Made by a program: the position numbers and the translations under genes
The notes under the pieces: model-generated
What the model was told of the DNA's origin: nothing
The model's input: only the letters and a program-made list of their open reading frames with translations
The model's database searches: none
Origin: Streptomyces sp. NRRL F-5122
GTDB lineage: Bacteria > Actinomycetota > Actinomycetes > Streptomycetales > Streptomycetaceae
Reading direction: 5' to 3'
Assembly (NCBI RefSeq): GCF_001507435.1
Contig: NZ_LMWH01000228.1
Coordinates: forward strand, 1-64,000
DNA length: 64,000 bases
Part shown: in pieces, positions 30,551-39,026 of the stretch
How the letters are laid out: each line of letters starts with the position of its first letter
Numbering within the stretch: the first letter of the stretch is position 1

Positions 30551-32506
30551 TCAGGTGTCGCTGATCTCCTCAGTGATCCAGTCCTGCGGCACCAAGGCCT
30601 GGCCATTGCTTCGTCTCCACCGGGCCTCCACCGAACTGCGGAACGGCTCGTCGTCAAGATCGGCGTGCTCCATCGCGATCACCTGGAACGCGCCGCCCGT
30701 CTCCTGGATCGTCTGGTGGATGGTCTCGTAGAGGTTGAGGAGGGCGACACGATCGGGACCGGCAAGCAGGCTTCCTTCTGGAGCATCCTCGGGGAAGTAC
30801 ACCTGGGACGGCTGGTCGAGGATGAGGAATCGCGGTACGGGGCTGGCCGACTCACAGAACCATTCGTGCATGCTGAGCAGGGTGGCGACATGGTAGCCGA
30901 GCCAGTTCTCGCCGCCTCCCATGTCCGAGAGACGCACCGGTCCACGAGTAGTGTCCGCGACCACGGTCAGACCCTTGGGGCCGAGGCGGATCGGTGACTC
31001 CTGGTGCTCCAAGTCCAGCCTGACCGCCTTGTCCTTGATCTTTGAACTGATCAGTGACACAAAACTGTTGAGACGGTCATTGCGGGCGCCGGAGCCGATC
31101 TGCTCCTCCAGCTCCGCGATCTGGGCACTGATCTGGTCGCGGCGGTCGACGACCTGGGGCGCCTGGACATGGCGGGCCGCGGTCTCCAGGAAGAGGCTGA
31201 TCCGTCCCTGGACGATGGCGACACGCCGGCCTGCGTCCGCGGTCTCCTGGACCACACGCTGACCGGCCGTGAGTGTGTCCAGTTGTTCCTGATTCCGGGT
31301 GAGGGAGGCACGCAGTTCCTGAAGTCGGTTCTCCTCCCCGGCGATCAGAGCCTGGATCTCAGGGGTGTCGTTTCCCACCACGGTCATGTCGGCGTCGAGG
31401 CGCTCCAGGTCACGGGTGATGACCGCGGCGACCTGACGGGACTGCGGAGTGTCGCTGGCACACACGGGGCAGCGGGCCGCTGTCCCGCTGTCGTCGGCTC
31501 GGGTGAGGAGGCCCAACGAGGCGAGGCGGGCGTGCTGCTCTCTGGCCTGCCCGAGAAAGTCGGTGTTCTCCTTCGCCATCTGCTTCAGATTCGCGATGCG
31601 GGCACGTGCGCGCCCGTACCGCTGACGAAGCTCACGCCGATCCTCCACCAGAGCGGCGACCGGGTCCTCCTCAACCAAAGGCCTCTCGTATGCCATCAAC
31701 TGGCCCATGGCCACGCGCAGTTGCTCAACAGCGGTCTCGGCCGTGAGCGAACCGGGGGGCGCGGGTTCCAGGATGCCCGCTTCGACGGCTTCGGTCACCA
31801 GCGCCAGGGCTTGGCCGGAGGCTGCTGACAGACTGCGGGCCGCAGCCAGGGCCGACTCCATGCCGGCGAGCTCTTGCCGCAGCAGTCGCAGGCGGTGTTC
31901 AAGCAGCGCTTGCTGGGGGTCGACGGCGCCGAGGAAGTAAGGGATCATCGCGCGGATCGTGGCCGGACGAAACTCCTCGCCCTGGGAGTGGAACAGCAAG
32001 TCCGGGTTGGCAACCTCGTTCTGCTTCTGAAGACAGAAGAAGAGGGCGTGCCGGATGGACGGGGAGATGGGGCTGCTACTGCGGATGGCCGGGATGCGCA
32101 CGGTGCGATCGATGCCGGCGAACTCCGACAGCTGGCCCTTGGCGATGTCGAGAGGCGTGGCGAAGGTGATCTCGTCATACCTGAGCGGCGGGGCGCCCAG
32201 GGCTTGGGGGACGACGCACATGGTGGTGGCCGTAGCCGCCTTGCTCTTTGGCGCGGGCCGGGCCACGAAAAGCTGTTGCTGGTCCTTCACCAACGTGACG
32301 GCGAAGACGCGGACGAAGTTGCGCAGCGCGGCGCCTTTGATGACGAAGTCGTCGCTGGCGAGGCAGTAGTCCACGATGTTGAGCAAGGCGCTCTTGCCGC
32401 GGCGTGAGTCGCCGGTGATGATGTTGAGAGTGCCTGTCCTGAACGGGACGGTGCGGATCTGGCCGTCTTCGTTGTAGATCGAGATGGCGCTGATCTGGAA
32501 GGTCAC
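30551..32506 (-). CDS. ABC-3C system ATPase (DUF3732, SMC/Rad50-like)
   Basis: A 651-residue SMC/Rad50-like ATPase of the DUF3732 group. Walker A is GDSRRGKSALLNIVDY (about residues 32-47). Two long coiled-coil arms flank a zinc-hook-like segment with CPVCASD near residue 345. The ABC signature region is LSDMGGGENWLGYHV, and Walker B is FLILDQPSQVYFP followed by an acidic C-terminus. DUF3732 ATPases are the core of three-component ABC (ABC-3C) conflict systems that couple DNA sensing to a nuclease or other effector. It starts at GTG 32506, overlapping the middle-component stop by four bases. It is likely cytoplasmic and DNA-associated. The ATPase looks intact even though the effector is not. 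Confidence 0.88.
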   Translation of the reverse strand: MTFQISAISIYNEDGQIRTVPFRTGTLNIITGDSRRGKSALLNIVDYCLASDDFVIKGAALRNFVRVFAVTLVKDQQQLFVARPAPKSKAATATTMCVVPQALGAPPLRYDEITFATPLDIAKGQLSEFAGIDRTVRIPAIRSSSPISPSIRHALFFCLQKQNEVANPDLLFHSQGEEFRPATIRAMIPYFLGAVDPQQALLEHRLRLLRQELAGMESALAAARSLSAASGQALALVTEAVEAGILEPAPPGSLTAETAVEQLRVAMGQLMAYERPLVEEDPVAALVEDRRELRQRYGRARARIANLKQMAKENTDFLGQAREQHARLASLGLLTRADDSGTAARCPVCASDTPQSRQVAAVITRDLERLDADMTVVGNDTPEIQALIAGEENRLQELRASLTRNQEQLDTLTAGQRVVQETADAGRRVAIVQGRISLFLETAARHVQAPQVVDRRDQISAQIAELEEQIGSGARNDRLNSFVSLISSKIKDKAVRLDLEHQESPIRLGPKGLTVVADTTRGPVRLSDMGGGENWLGYHVATLLSMHEWFCESASPVPRFLILDQPSQVYFPEDAPEGSLLAGPDRVALLNLYETIHQTIQETGGAFQVIAMEHADLDDEPFRSSVEARWRRSNGQALVPQDWITEEISDT

Positions 32507-32994
32507 GGCCTGACTCCTAGCAGTGTCATGGCGATACTGAGGCTGCCGGCGCTGGGCAGCCAGCGCCCCAGCCGGTGGGACGCCTTCTGGATGTCCACAA
32601 TCTCCTCGGTCCGGCCGGAAATGACCTTCCTAAGCCGCCCTTCGGACACCTGGAGACGACCTTGGTCATCGCACCGCAGTGCGCCTCCCTGCAACGCGAG
32701 CAGGAGACCGGGACGCACGAAGTCGGCCAGCGACGCGGCGTTCTGCGTCATGGACGCCTTGACGCCCTTGTTCGCCTCCAGCCATCGGACCACCCCGCTG
32801 TTCGTCGTGCGCGGCAAGGCCTGACGTACGGAGGGCTGCAGGGCCATGACCGCGGAAAGCAGAGCGACCGTGAACGGGCACGGCTGTTCGTACTCGGACT
32901 GATGGCCCTGAACGGCGCGGCTGACGACGAGACCCGTGAAGGCCGGGTTGTACAGGGCGCGTTCTTCCCTGCTGAGGTCGGAGAAGTCAATCAT
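32503..32994 (-). CDS. ABC-3C system middle component
   Basis: A 163-residue protein matching the 'three component ABC system middle component' families: N-terminal FSDLSREERALYNPAFTGLV, a helix with LLSAVMALQPSVRQALP, then DFVRPGLLLALQGGALRC and a C-terminal AGSLSIAMTLLGVRP. In these systems it probably bridges ATPase and effector. It overlaps the effector stop upstream (ATGA) and the ATPase start downstream (GTGA), so all three are translationally coupled. The family call depends on context as well as sequence. Confidence 0.8.
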   Translation of the reverse strand: MIDFSDLSREERALYNPAFTGLVVSRAVQGHQSEYEQPCPFTVALLSAVMALQPSVRQALPRTTNSGVVRWLEANKGVKASMTQNAASLADFVRPGLLLALQGGALRCDDQGRLQVSEGRLRKVISGRTEEIVDIQKASHRLGRWLPSAGSLSIAMTLLGVRP

Positions 32995-34204
32995 TGTGCG
33001 GCGCTTGCCTCCGCCGGCTCCAGGATGGTCATGAGTCGGGAGAGGAAGTCGACGTGCCAGCCGACCCTCAAGTCATCGGCGAGGATGTGGAAGGAGCCCT
33101 TGGAGACGAACGGCTCATCGCATCCCGGGCGGATCGAGCGCCGCCCCTCGCGCATGGCCCACTTGTAGATGGCCTTGGCCGCGGCGACTTTCTGGGCCTC
33201 CGTAGCCGCTGGCCCCAACTCGTCCTCCATCTCCGCGAAGAGGTCCTCCCACTCCTCGGTGAGCTTGCGTTCGAAGCGGCTGATCTCCCCCGGAAGCAGG
33301 AGATTCTCGTCCGACCACCGTGAGCGCTGGGTGAAGGCCCGGATGTAGTCGCGTACCGCGATACCGATGCGACTGTTGCCGGTTTCGATCAGGTGCAGTT
33401 GCGTACGAACGCCTTGTCCGCGTAGTCCGAAGCGTCAGGCTCGAGAACCGCGATGTCGTCGTCGATGGGCAAGTTCTCGGGACGGAACTGGTTGCGCAGA
33501 TCCGTGAAGACCTGATCGAACTCCTCGCCTGTGATCGCGTCCATCTCCGGGGTGGTCATCTGGCGGATGGCACGGTCGAGGAACCACCCTTCCAGTCGCT
33601 GCAGGAAGGACCGAGCGTAGGGCCGATCGACCGCCAGGACCGCCTGATGCAACAGCATGTCCTTGACGTCGTTGACGGTCGGGGCGTTTCCGATGACTTG
33701 GATGCGCGCCACCATGCGGCGCTTCTCCTCACCACTGAGCTTGTCGAAGGCCTCGTACGCCTTGCGGTTGTCCGTACTGGCGGACGTGTCCCGCGCCGCC
33801 TGCAGCAGTTCCAGAGCCCGGACCTCGTGGCGGACACCCGACGTACCAGGCTGCAGAAAATGACCGGCCGAACCTTCCGGCAGGTTCGCGGTAGTCAGCA
33901 GGAAGAGATCGGTCTCCTCCAGTTCGATGCGTTGGTTGGTGACGGCGTGCACCCAGATCCGCAGCGTCTTCCACAGGTCCGTACTGGCATCCGTCAGCCG
34001 GACACCCGCACGCCGATGCTTGAGCTGGTAATAGGTCCGGCCGCCTTGAGTGACTTTCTCGATGTCGTCTCCGGCCTCGACCGCCAGGCACCAATCGAGG
34101 CCGTTGCCATGAAGTTCGACGCAGGCGTGCAGCGCTTTGCGCAGCTGGTAGACATAGCCGATCGCAGACGCCGACGCCTCAAACGGATCCGGTTTGTCCG
34201 CCAC
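32991..34204 (-). pseudogene. ABC-3C effector with nuclease-like N-terminus, split by a one-base deletion
   Basis: The first gene of the ABC-3C operon. From GTG 34204 it encodes AIGYVYQLRKALHAC, then LAVEAGDDIEKV and TYYQLKHR, a pattern (E, D, QxK) like the REase-fold dsDNA endonuclease domains of conflict-system effectors. The 271-codon frame ends abnormally in FVRNCT at 33389. In another frame the family's C-terminus continues without a gap: LHLIETGNSRIGIAVRDYIRAF, TEEWEDLFAEM, SFHILADDLRVGWHVDFLSRL, to 32991. Inserting one C between CGC and AACTGC near 33400 restores FVRQLHLIETGN. Thus a ~403-residue protein was split into ~271 and ~130 residues. The nuclease-like part is retained; the C-terminal part that would dock with the ATPase is lost from it. 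Confidence 0.8.
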
Positions 34205-34359
34205 AAAGCCCCCATGTCACCTCGCCCCCAGATTTAGCAGTTAGATCTTTACATGAAATCCACATCTCGCATTACCCTTTGGCGAGAGACGATCACGCAA
34301 CGTTGAGGTGACAGAGGTTCTCCTGACCACCCCAGCGGCGGCGACGGCAGGCTCAGACG
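34205..34359 (-). promoter_or_regulatory. Promoter region of the ABC-3C operon
   Basis: A relatively AT-rich gap (for example TTAGATCTTTACATGAAATCC at 34235-34255 before trimming to elements) upstream of the conflict operon. I cannot fix -35 and -10 boxes with confidence. Confidence 0.3.
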
Positions 34360-35028
34360 TCATCCCGAGTAGAGAGCCTGAGCTTCGCCGGGGATACCGT
34401 CCTGCCTGCTCACTCGGCCGGGTTGCGTAACAGGAGCTCGGCCACCACTACGGCTGTCTCGTACGAGCGCCATCAGGTCCCGCGACCGGCGCGCACCAAT
34501 GCGCAGTTCCTTCCTCAGTGTCTCGGCCGACGCAGGACGCTGGTGAAGGTGCCGGTGCCGGGCGTCGATCGCCCGGGCCCGATCCGGCAGAGGATCAGCA
34601 TCCTGCCGTGGATGTCCGTTCACCGTGTCCACGGCTACTGCCCCAAGGGGCCTCGCTCCGTCCTCCGCCCGCTCGGCCGGACGGTGCACAAGTAGCTCGA
34701 CCGACAGCAACAGCGCGACCGGAGGCCACCCGGCTACCAGCACCGGCTCCCACGCCAAAACCGGCGCTGCCGCGAAGTTGGCGGCCAGCGAGACCCCGAT
34801 CCCCAACAGAAAGGCCGACCACACCGCGCCGCGCGCCCGGCGCGTACGGGGACCGGAGGGCTTCAACAGCCCCACCGTGGCCAGAAGCAAGAGGCTGTCC
34901 ACGGACAGCGGCCAAAACGAGGCGCTGACCCTATCCGCTCCGCCCTGCAGCGCGAATTCCCGCTGATGCACATACGAGGCGTAAGCGGCGACCCCGGCCA
35001 CCACGAGGGCGCACAGCGGCGGATCCAC
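34360..35028 (-). CDS. DUF2637 membrane protein of integrative-element type
   Basis: A 222-residue protein with about four hydrophobic segments in its first ~120 residues (LCALVVAGVAAYASYVHQ, WPLSVDSLLLLATVGLL, FLLGIGVSLAANFAAAPV, GWPPVALLLSVELLV) and a cytoplasmic C-terminus with an HTH-like SAETLRKELRIGARRSRDLM. The ASYVHQREFA and LSVDSLL motifs are those of DUF2637, a family typical of pSAM2-type actinomycete integrative conjugative elements, often near spread or regulatory genes. The GTG at 35028 is the farthest in-frame start. It supports an integrative-element origin for this region. Confidence 0.8.
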   Translation of the reverse strand: MDPPLCALVVAGVAAYASYVHQREFALQGGADRVSASFWPLSVDSLLLLATVGLLKPSGPRTRRARGAVWSAFLLGIGVSLAANFAAAPVLAWEPVLVAGWPPVALLLSVELLVHRPAERAEDGARPLGAVAVDTVNGHPRQDADPLPDRARAIDARHRHLHQRPASAETLRKELRIGARRSRDLMALVRDSRSGGRAPVTQPGRVSRQDGIPGEAQALYSG

Positions 35029-35109
35029 CGCTCGAACTCGAAGCCATCCCTCCCAGTGGGCCCCTGGCTCTCGGTACCCTCAGCCACCCACCACCAAGGG
35101 CCCACCCCA

Positions 35110-35170
35110 GTGCACAACGCGTGCACAGTTCGACGGGAACTTCCGGGAACTCGCAGGTAATAGCGGGAAG
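35110..35170. repeat. Phased direct repeats and palindrome upstream of the DUF2637 gene
   Basis: A palindrome GTGCAC-AACGC-GTGCAC (35110-35126) is followed by CGGGAAC at 35134, CGGGAAC at 35144 and CGGGAAG at 35164, spaced 10 and 20 bases apart, so they lie on the same helix face. This looks like a regulator-binding or iteron-like array of the mobile element. Confidence 0.5.
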
Positions 35171-35228
35171 TCCCCCGATACGAAAAAGAGCCCCAACCGA
35201 GCCATAAGGCCAGGTCAGAGCCTCAATG

Positions 35229-35259
35229 GCAGACGAGTCAGGCTGTACGCCGGGTTCTC
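35229..35259 (-). ncRNA. Fragment resembling the 3' end of RNase P RNA
   Basis: On the minus strand, AGAACCCGGCGTACAGCCTG then ACTCGTCTGCC strongly resembles the conserved 3' end of Streptomyces RNase P RNA (AGAACCCGGCGTACAGCCCG then ACTCG). The sequence upstream on that strand does not look like the rest of rnpB, so only about 30 bases are present. A 3'-end RNA fragment of this size is what an integrase attachment site leaves behind. Confidence 0.45.
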
Positions 35260-35868
35260 TCCGTTGAACGGTCCCGCAAGAGTACGACCGTGAGGACGCC
35301 GACGCGCTTCCAAGGAGCGAAAACGGGAGAGCGGCCCGGCCCGGGCGAAGCAATCACCCAATCCCGCTGCCAACCGGTGTCCCGGGCAGTGTAGCGCGCA
35401 TCCGCAGGTCACGGCGCCGGCAGAGTCGACCACCCTGACCTGAACCCGCCTTGCGCACGAGCCTGAACGCGATGGTTCGGCCACCTTCGCGGTGGCGATG
35501 TCCAAATCGAGCGCCTCACGCGGACTTTTCTCCTGCAAGGCAGCAGTAGCTGCTTGCCACGGGAGGAGAGCCTATGACATGTCATCAGGCCGCAACATCA
35601 GCGGCCTTGAATACAGTTGTCGTGACGACGACTCGCTCGCCGTCGGCGGACCTGATCGGTTCCCAGACCCTGCCGGGTACGCCTCGGCCATGGTCGGCCG
35701 TTTCGGCAGCCCCAAACTGGGGGCCTCCATTTTCGCGCCGCCAAGAGTATCGTTACGGCATCAGGACTGGTGCTGACCAGCCGATTCGTGGCCACGCCCG
35801 GTCCCCGCGAGGTGTGCTAGCGCGTCAAGCGAACAGCCCTCGGAGCGCCAAGAGCACAGGGTTCGCCC
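35260..35868. other. Stretch with no recognisable gene
   Basis: Several open frames of 80-107 codons cross this stretch on both strands (for example 35215-35538 minus, with a CGCALHCPGH segment), but none has a convincing start, ribosome site or family resemblance. I cannot assign a gene here. Confidence 0.3.
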
Positions 35869-36096
35869 ATGGGTGAGCGCCACGGGCCTGAAGCGCGCCC
35901 AGCGCCTACGCCTGCGGTCAGTGCGCAAACGGACCCGGAAGTCACGGTCACCCTGCCCTCCGAGCCGCCTGCACTCACACCCCTCGGCGCGGCGTCGCTA
36001 CTGCGGCTGCTGCAGGACGTCCATCGCAACCGCGCGGATCCCACTCACGGCACTCGGGCCGATGACGACCGCAGCGAAATGACCGACCACGACTAG
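35869..36096 (+). CDS. Small hypothetical protein upstream of the recombinase
   Basis: A 75-residue frame starting at ATG 35869 and ending 10 bases before the recombinase start. Its middle has a short helix (TPLGAASLLRLLQDVHRNRA) between Pro-rich and charged disordered ends. I do not recognise it. Short genes like this often precede serine recombinases in integrative elements, and the close spacing supports a real gene. Confidence 0.4.
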   Translation: MGERHGPEARPAPTPAVSAQTDPEVTVTLPSEPPALTPLGAASLLRLLQDVHRNRADPTHGTRADDDRSEMTDHD

Positions 36097-36106
36097 AGAG
36101 AACGGC

Positions 36107-36544
36107 ATGACGACTCACTTCGCCTTCGCCGGAAGGGTATCGACCGAGGACCAGCAAGATCCCCAGGCATCTCACCACTGGCAGATCATGCGCGCGGAGG
36201 GCCTCGTCAAGCCCCACGGCGAGATCGTGCGGGAGTACTTCGACGTGGGCCAGTCCCGGTCCATCCCATGGCAGCGCAGGCCTCGCGCCGCCGCACTCCT
36301 GCAAGCCCTCAAGGATCCTGACCGCGGGTTCGATGCGGTGGTTATCGGCGAACCGCAACGCGCCTTCTACGGCAACCAGTTCGGCCTTACCTTCCCCGTC
36401 TTCGTCCACTACGGCGTGCACTTGTGGGTTCCCGAGATCGGCGGCCCCATCGACCCGGAGTCCGAGGCCCACGATCTGGTGATGTCCGTCTTCGGCGGAA
36501 GCAGCAAGGGTGAGGGGCCTCGCGTTTTCCGGAGAGGCTTCTGA
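36107..36544 (+). pseudogene. Serine recombinase, N-terminal part
   Basis: The first ~140 residues of a large serine recombinase. It begins FAFAGRVSTEDQQDPQASHHW with the nucleophile Ser in GRVSTEDQ, followed by the resolvase-core segments EYFDVGQSRSIPWQRRP, FDAVVIGEPQRAFYGNQF and LVMSVFGGSSKGE. The frame then ends at the edge of an IS3-type element, before the DNA-binding and zinc-ribbon domains. The C-terminal part reappears beyond that element (from about 37790), so one gene was interrupted and its middle lost. Confidence 0.8.
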
Positions 36545-36553
36545 CCGTTCATT

Positions 36554-37420
36554 TCAAGCGACGATTCGCAACTTCTCGTAGTCGGCGTGGACTTCGCGCG
36601 GAGGGCGGTAACCCACCGCCGAGTGGAGGCGTTTGCGATTGTACCAGAATTCGATGTAGCGAGTGATGTCCTGCCGGGCTGCCTCGCGGGTCAGGTAAGT
36701 CACCCTTGACACGCGCTCGTTCTTCAGGGCGCCGAAGAATGATTCGGCCATAGCGTTGTCGAAACAGATCCCAGTGCGACCGGAAGATCTGCGGAGCCCG
36801 AACCGTCGAGCGTCTTCCCGAACTCGGCTGACATGTAGTTGGCGAGTTCAACCGGTCGTTGTGAAATATCGCGCCGGCCGAGAGGTTCCTGTTCCGTGCC
36901 GCGTTGCGGATCGCCCTGGATATCAGCGGAGTCTGGTAGTGGTCGTCCATCGCGTAGCCGATCACCTCTTTCGTGCAACAGTCGATGACCGTCGCGAGGT
37001 ACAGCCAGCCTCCCCGGTCGCAATGTAAGTAATGTCGCCGACGAGCTTTTCGCCGGGCGCATCCGCGGTGAAGTCGCGGCCGCCGAGGTCTGGCACCTGG
37101 CCAGCCGCAGCCTGAGTGAGGTTGAACCTCTTCGGGCGTGGCTGGCAGAGCACCAGGCCCTGTTCGCGCATGAGGCGGCGGACAAGCTCCACGCCTGCGG
37201 ACACGCCCCAGCGGTCCAGCTGGGCCTGGATGCGCCGGTGCCCGTAGGTGCTGTCGGACATGTCGAAGGCTTTCTCGATGAGCAATTTCAGTTCTTCGCG
37301 CCGCTGGGCTGTCGCGGATTCCGGGCGGGAGCGCCAGTCGTAGTAGCCGGATCGGGATACACCAAGCCGACCGCACATGAACTCGACGCTGTATGCGTAC
37401 TCCTCGGTGTCGAGCCGCAT
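36554..37420 (-). pseudogene. IS3 transposase orfB, multiply frameshifted
   Basis: The integrase-type catalytic half of an IS3 transposase, readable only by changing frame several times. From 37420 it reads YSVEFMCGRLGVSRSGYYDW, then TYGHRRIQAQLDRWGV and GEKLVGDITYIATGE with the first Asp. The next frame gives GWLYLATVIDCCTKEVIGYAM with the second Asp, another gives NYMSAEFGKTLD, and the last (36751-36554) gives MAESFFGALKNERVSR with the Glu and FWYNRKRLHSAVGYRPP. At least three shifts are needed, so it cannot make an active enzyme. Confidence 0.8.
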
Positions 37421-37446
37421 CTCATCGATGAACTCGTACTTGCTTG

Positions 37447-37737
37447 CTACCGGGGATCCTTCGCGAAGTACGCTGCGGCTTTTTTCAGGAAAGAATTTTC
37501 CATCTCCAGCTCGCGGTTACGTCGTTCGAGTTCCTTCAGGCGCGCCCGCTCGTTCACCGTCAGTTCCGCATCGGGGGCTGGTTCCTGCTGCTTCTGGTAT
37601 TTCTTCACCCAGCCGCGTAGGGTCTCCGAGTTCAGCTCAAGTTCCCGGGCGACTTCGGATATCGTCTTGCTTGACCACAACGCGATCTGGACGGCTTCCT
37701 CGCGGAACTCCGGCGAGTACTTACTGGGTGGCGCCAC
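37447..37737 (-). CDS. IS3 transposase orfA (HTH protein)
   Basis: A 96-residue IS3-type orfA, apparently intact. The helix-turn-helix is in KYSPEFREEAVQIAL and TISEVARELELNSETLRGWV, followed by a leucine-zipper-like helix (RLKELERRNRELEMENSFLKK) used for multimerisation. Its partner orfB is broken, so on its own it could only bind the element's ends. Confidence 0.85.
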   Translation of the reverse strand: MAPPSKYSPEFREEAVQIALWSSKTISEVARELELNSETLRGWVKKYQKQQEPAPDAELTVNERARLKELERRNRELEMENSFLKKAAAYFAKDPR

Positions 37738-37789
37738 TTCTTCCTCGTTTCCTCGTTCAGGACAACCCTATTGGGTGCCTGTCCGGGAA

Positions 37790-38290
37790 CTTCGGGGCCC
37801 CTCATATGCCCTTGCCAACAACATCGTCCATCCGCGCAACGTGTATCTGCCCGAACAGGACCTGCTTCCACCCCTCGATCGTTGGCTTGCCTTGGCGTTC
37901 GCACCGCACCGGCTGGAGGAAACGATCTCGCTCATGCACACCGCACAGTCCGACACCGCCCCGGCCCCCTCTGCAAAAGACGTCAGCCGCGTGGTCGCAG
38001 ACTGCGACACGAAGCTCGCCCGCTACCGCGATGCGCTCGAAGCCGGGGCCGACCCCAAGGTGGTCGCCGGCTGGATCGCCGAGGTCCAGGCGCGTCGCGC
38101 CGAAGCCGCGGCGTAGAAGCAGCAGAACGCCAAGAAACAAGGAATGACCAAGGACGAGATTCGGTCCATGATCAAACAGCTGGGACCCATCCGAGACGTC
38201 CTCGCGGAAGCCGATCCGCAGAACAAGGCGGACGTGTACCAGAACCTTGGGCTCAAACTGACGTTCGAGTCCGGAAAACAACTCGTGTGA
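37790..38290 (+). pseudogene. Serine recombinase, C-terminal part with in-frame stop
   Basis: The distal part of the recombinase gene interrupted by the IS3 element. YALANNIVHPRNVYLPEQDLL and DRWLALAFAPHRLEETI are the typical C-terminal segment after the zinc ribbon. The frame meets a TAG at 38114-38116, after which the same frame continues with KQQNAKKQGMTKDEIRSMIK and QNKADVYQNLGLKLTF to a TGA at 38288-38290. The cysteine-containing zinc ribbon and the DNA-binding middle are missing. The end lies 43 bases from the 3' end of tRNA-Leu, the likely former attachment site of the element. Confidence 0.78.
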
Positions 38291-38333
38291 GCCGAGGAAA
38301 CCCTCGACCCGCACAAGTTGGGGATATGGTCTG

Positions 38334-38418
38334 TGTCCGAGGGGGGACTTGAACCCCCACGCCCGATAAAGGGCACTAGCACCTCAAGCTAGCGCGTCTG
38401 CCATTCCGCCACCCGGAC
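38334..38418 (-). tRNA. tRNA-Leu (anticodon GAG)
   Basis: On the minus strand an 85-base tRNA folds with acceptor stem GTCCGGG/CTCGGAC (one G-U pair) and discriminator A, anticodon stem CTAGC/GCTAG around loop TTGAGGT giving anticodon GAG (reads CUC), a long variable arm (TGCCCTTTATCGGGCG) as expected for class II tRNA-Leu, and a T arm GGGGGTTCAAGTCCCCC. CCA is not encoded. Its 3' end faces the mobile region to the left, the usual side for integration. Confidence 0.92.
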
Positions 38419-38518
38419 CAGGTGTCTGCCGCCTTGCCGGAGGTCTTCCCCGCGGCGACACGGACAACAATACCAAGGTTTCGGAGCGCCCTTCACCTGC
38501 GTTTCCGCGCCACCCGGG

Positions 38519-38983
38519 TCAGTCGTCGACACCCTCCGCCGCCAGCAACCGCAGGGCGTGAACGAGGGTGGCGGCCGTCTTTTCGTCCAGTGGAGCGAGG
38601 AAGCGCCGCTCCACCGTCCGGCGGACCTCCTCCCCCCGGCGCAGGCACTCCGCGCCGTCCTCGGTCAGCTCGACGATGTTCTTGCGTCGGTCGTGCTCGC
38701 TGCGTCTGCGCCGCACCAGACCGCGCTCCTCCAAGGTGTCGATCAGCACGACCATGGTGGTGCGGTCCACGCCGAGGCGCGCGGCGACCTCGATCTGGGA
38801 GAGCGGCTCCGCGCCGGCGAGGACCACCAGGACCGCAAGCTCATGGCCGTCGATCCCGACGGGGGCGAGCGCCTCGGCCGAGGCACGGGTCAGCCGCAGC
38901 TGGGCGTGCTTGAGCAGATAGCCGAGCCGGGACTCCAGGGGGGTGGGGGTGCGCTCATCAGCCATGGCCAGAACTGTATCCAT
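38519..38983 (-). CDS. MarR-family transcriptional regulator
   Basis: A 154-residue MarR protein: dimerisation helix RLGYLLKHAQLRLTRA, recognition region LSQIEVAARLGVDRTTMVVLI, and wing LVRRRRSEHDRRKNIVELTEDG with the DRR motif. It probably represses the divergent F420-type oxidoreductase gene and itself, through the inverted repeat in the 43-base gap. Two starts are possible, ATG 38983 and ATG 38965; neither has a strong ribosome site. Confidence 0.92.
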   Translation of the reverse strand: MDTVLAMADERTPTPLESRLGYLLKHAQLRLTRASAEALAPVGIDGHELAVLVVLAGAEPLSQIEVAARLGVDRTTMVVLIDTLEERGLVRRRRSEHDRRKNIVELTEDGAECLRRGEEVRRTVERRFLAPLDEKTAATLVHALRLLAAEGVDD

Positions 38984-38991
38984 TCCTGATG

Positions 38992-39022
38992 GTCAGCCAC
39001 CCTGATGATTGGCTAGGCTGAC
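38992..39022. promoter_or_regulatory. Candidate MarR operator in the divergent promoter
   Basis: GTCAGCC (38992-38998) and GGCTGAC (39016-39022) form a perfect 7-bp inverted repeat with a 17-base spacer, containing a smaller AGCCA ... TTGGCT pair. It fills the gap between the MarR and oxidoreductase genes, so a bound MarR dimer would block both. Confidence 0.5.
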
Positions 39023-39026
39023 GGTC

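Larger units (their letters stand above)
36545..37765 (-). mobile_element. IS3-family insertion sequence, decayed
   Basis: An IS3-type element inserted in the serine recombinase gene, with orfA (37447-37737) and a broken orfB (36554-37420) on the minus strand. Exact ends are uncertain: the edges read TGACCGTTCATTTCAAG on the left and, on the other strand, TGTCCTGAACGAGGAAAC on the right, only weakly alike. Confidence 0.7.

Noticed and set aside
35215..35538. A 107-codon minus-strand frame as a gene
   Set aside because: Its 3' end runs through the RNase P RNA-like fragment, it has no convincing start and no recognised domain.
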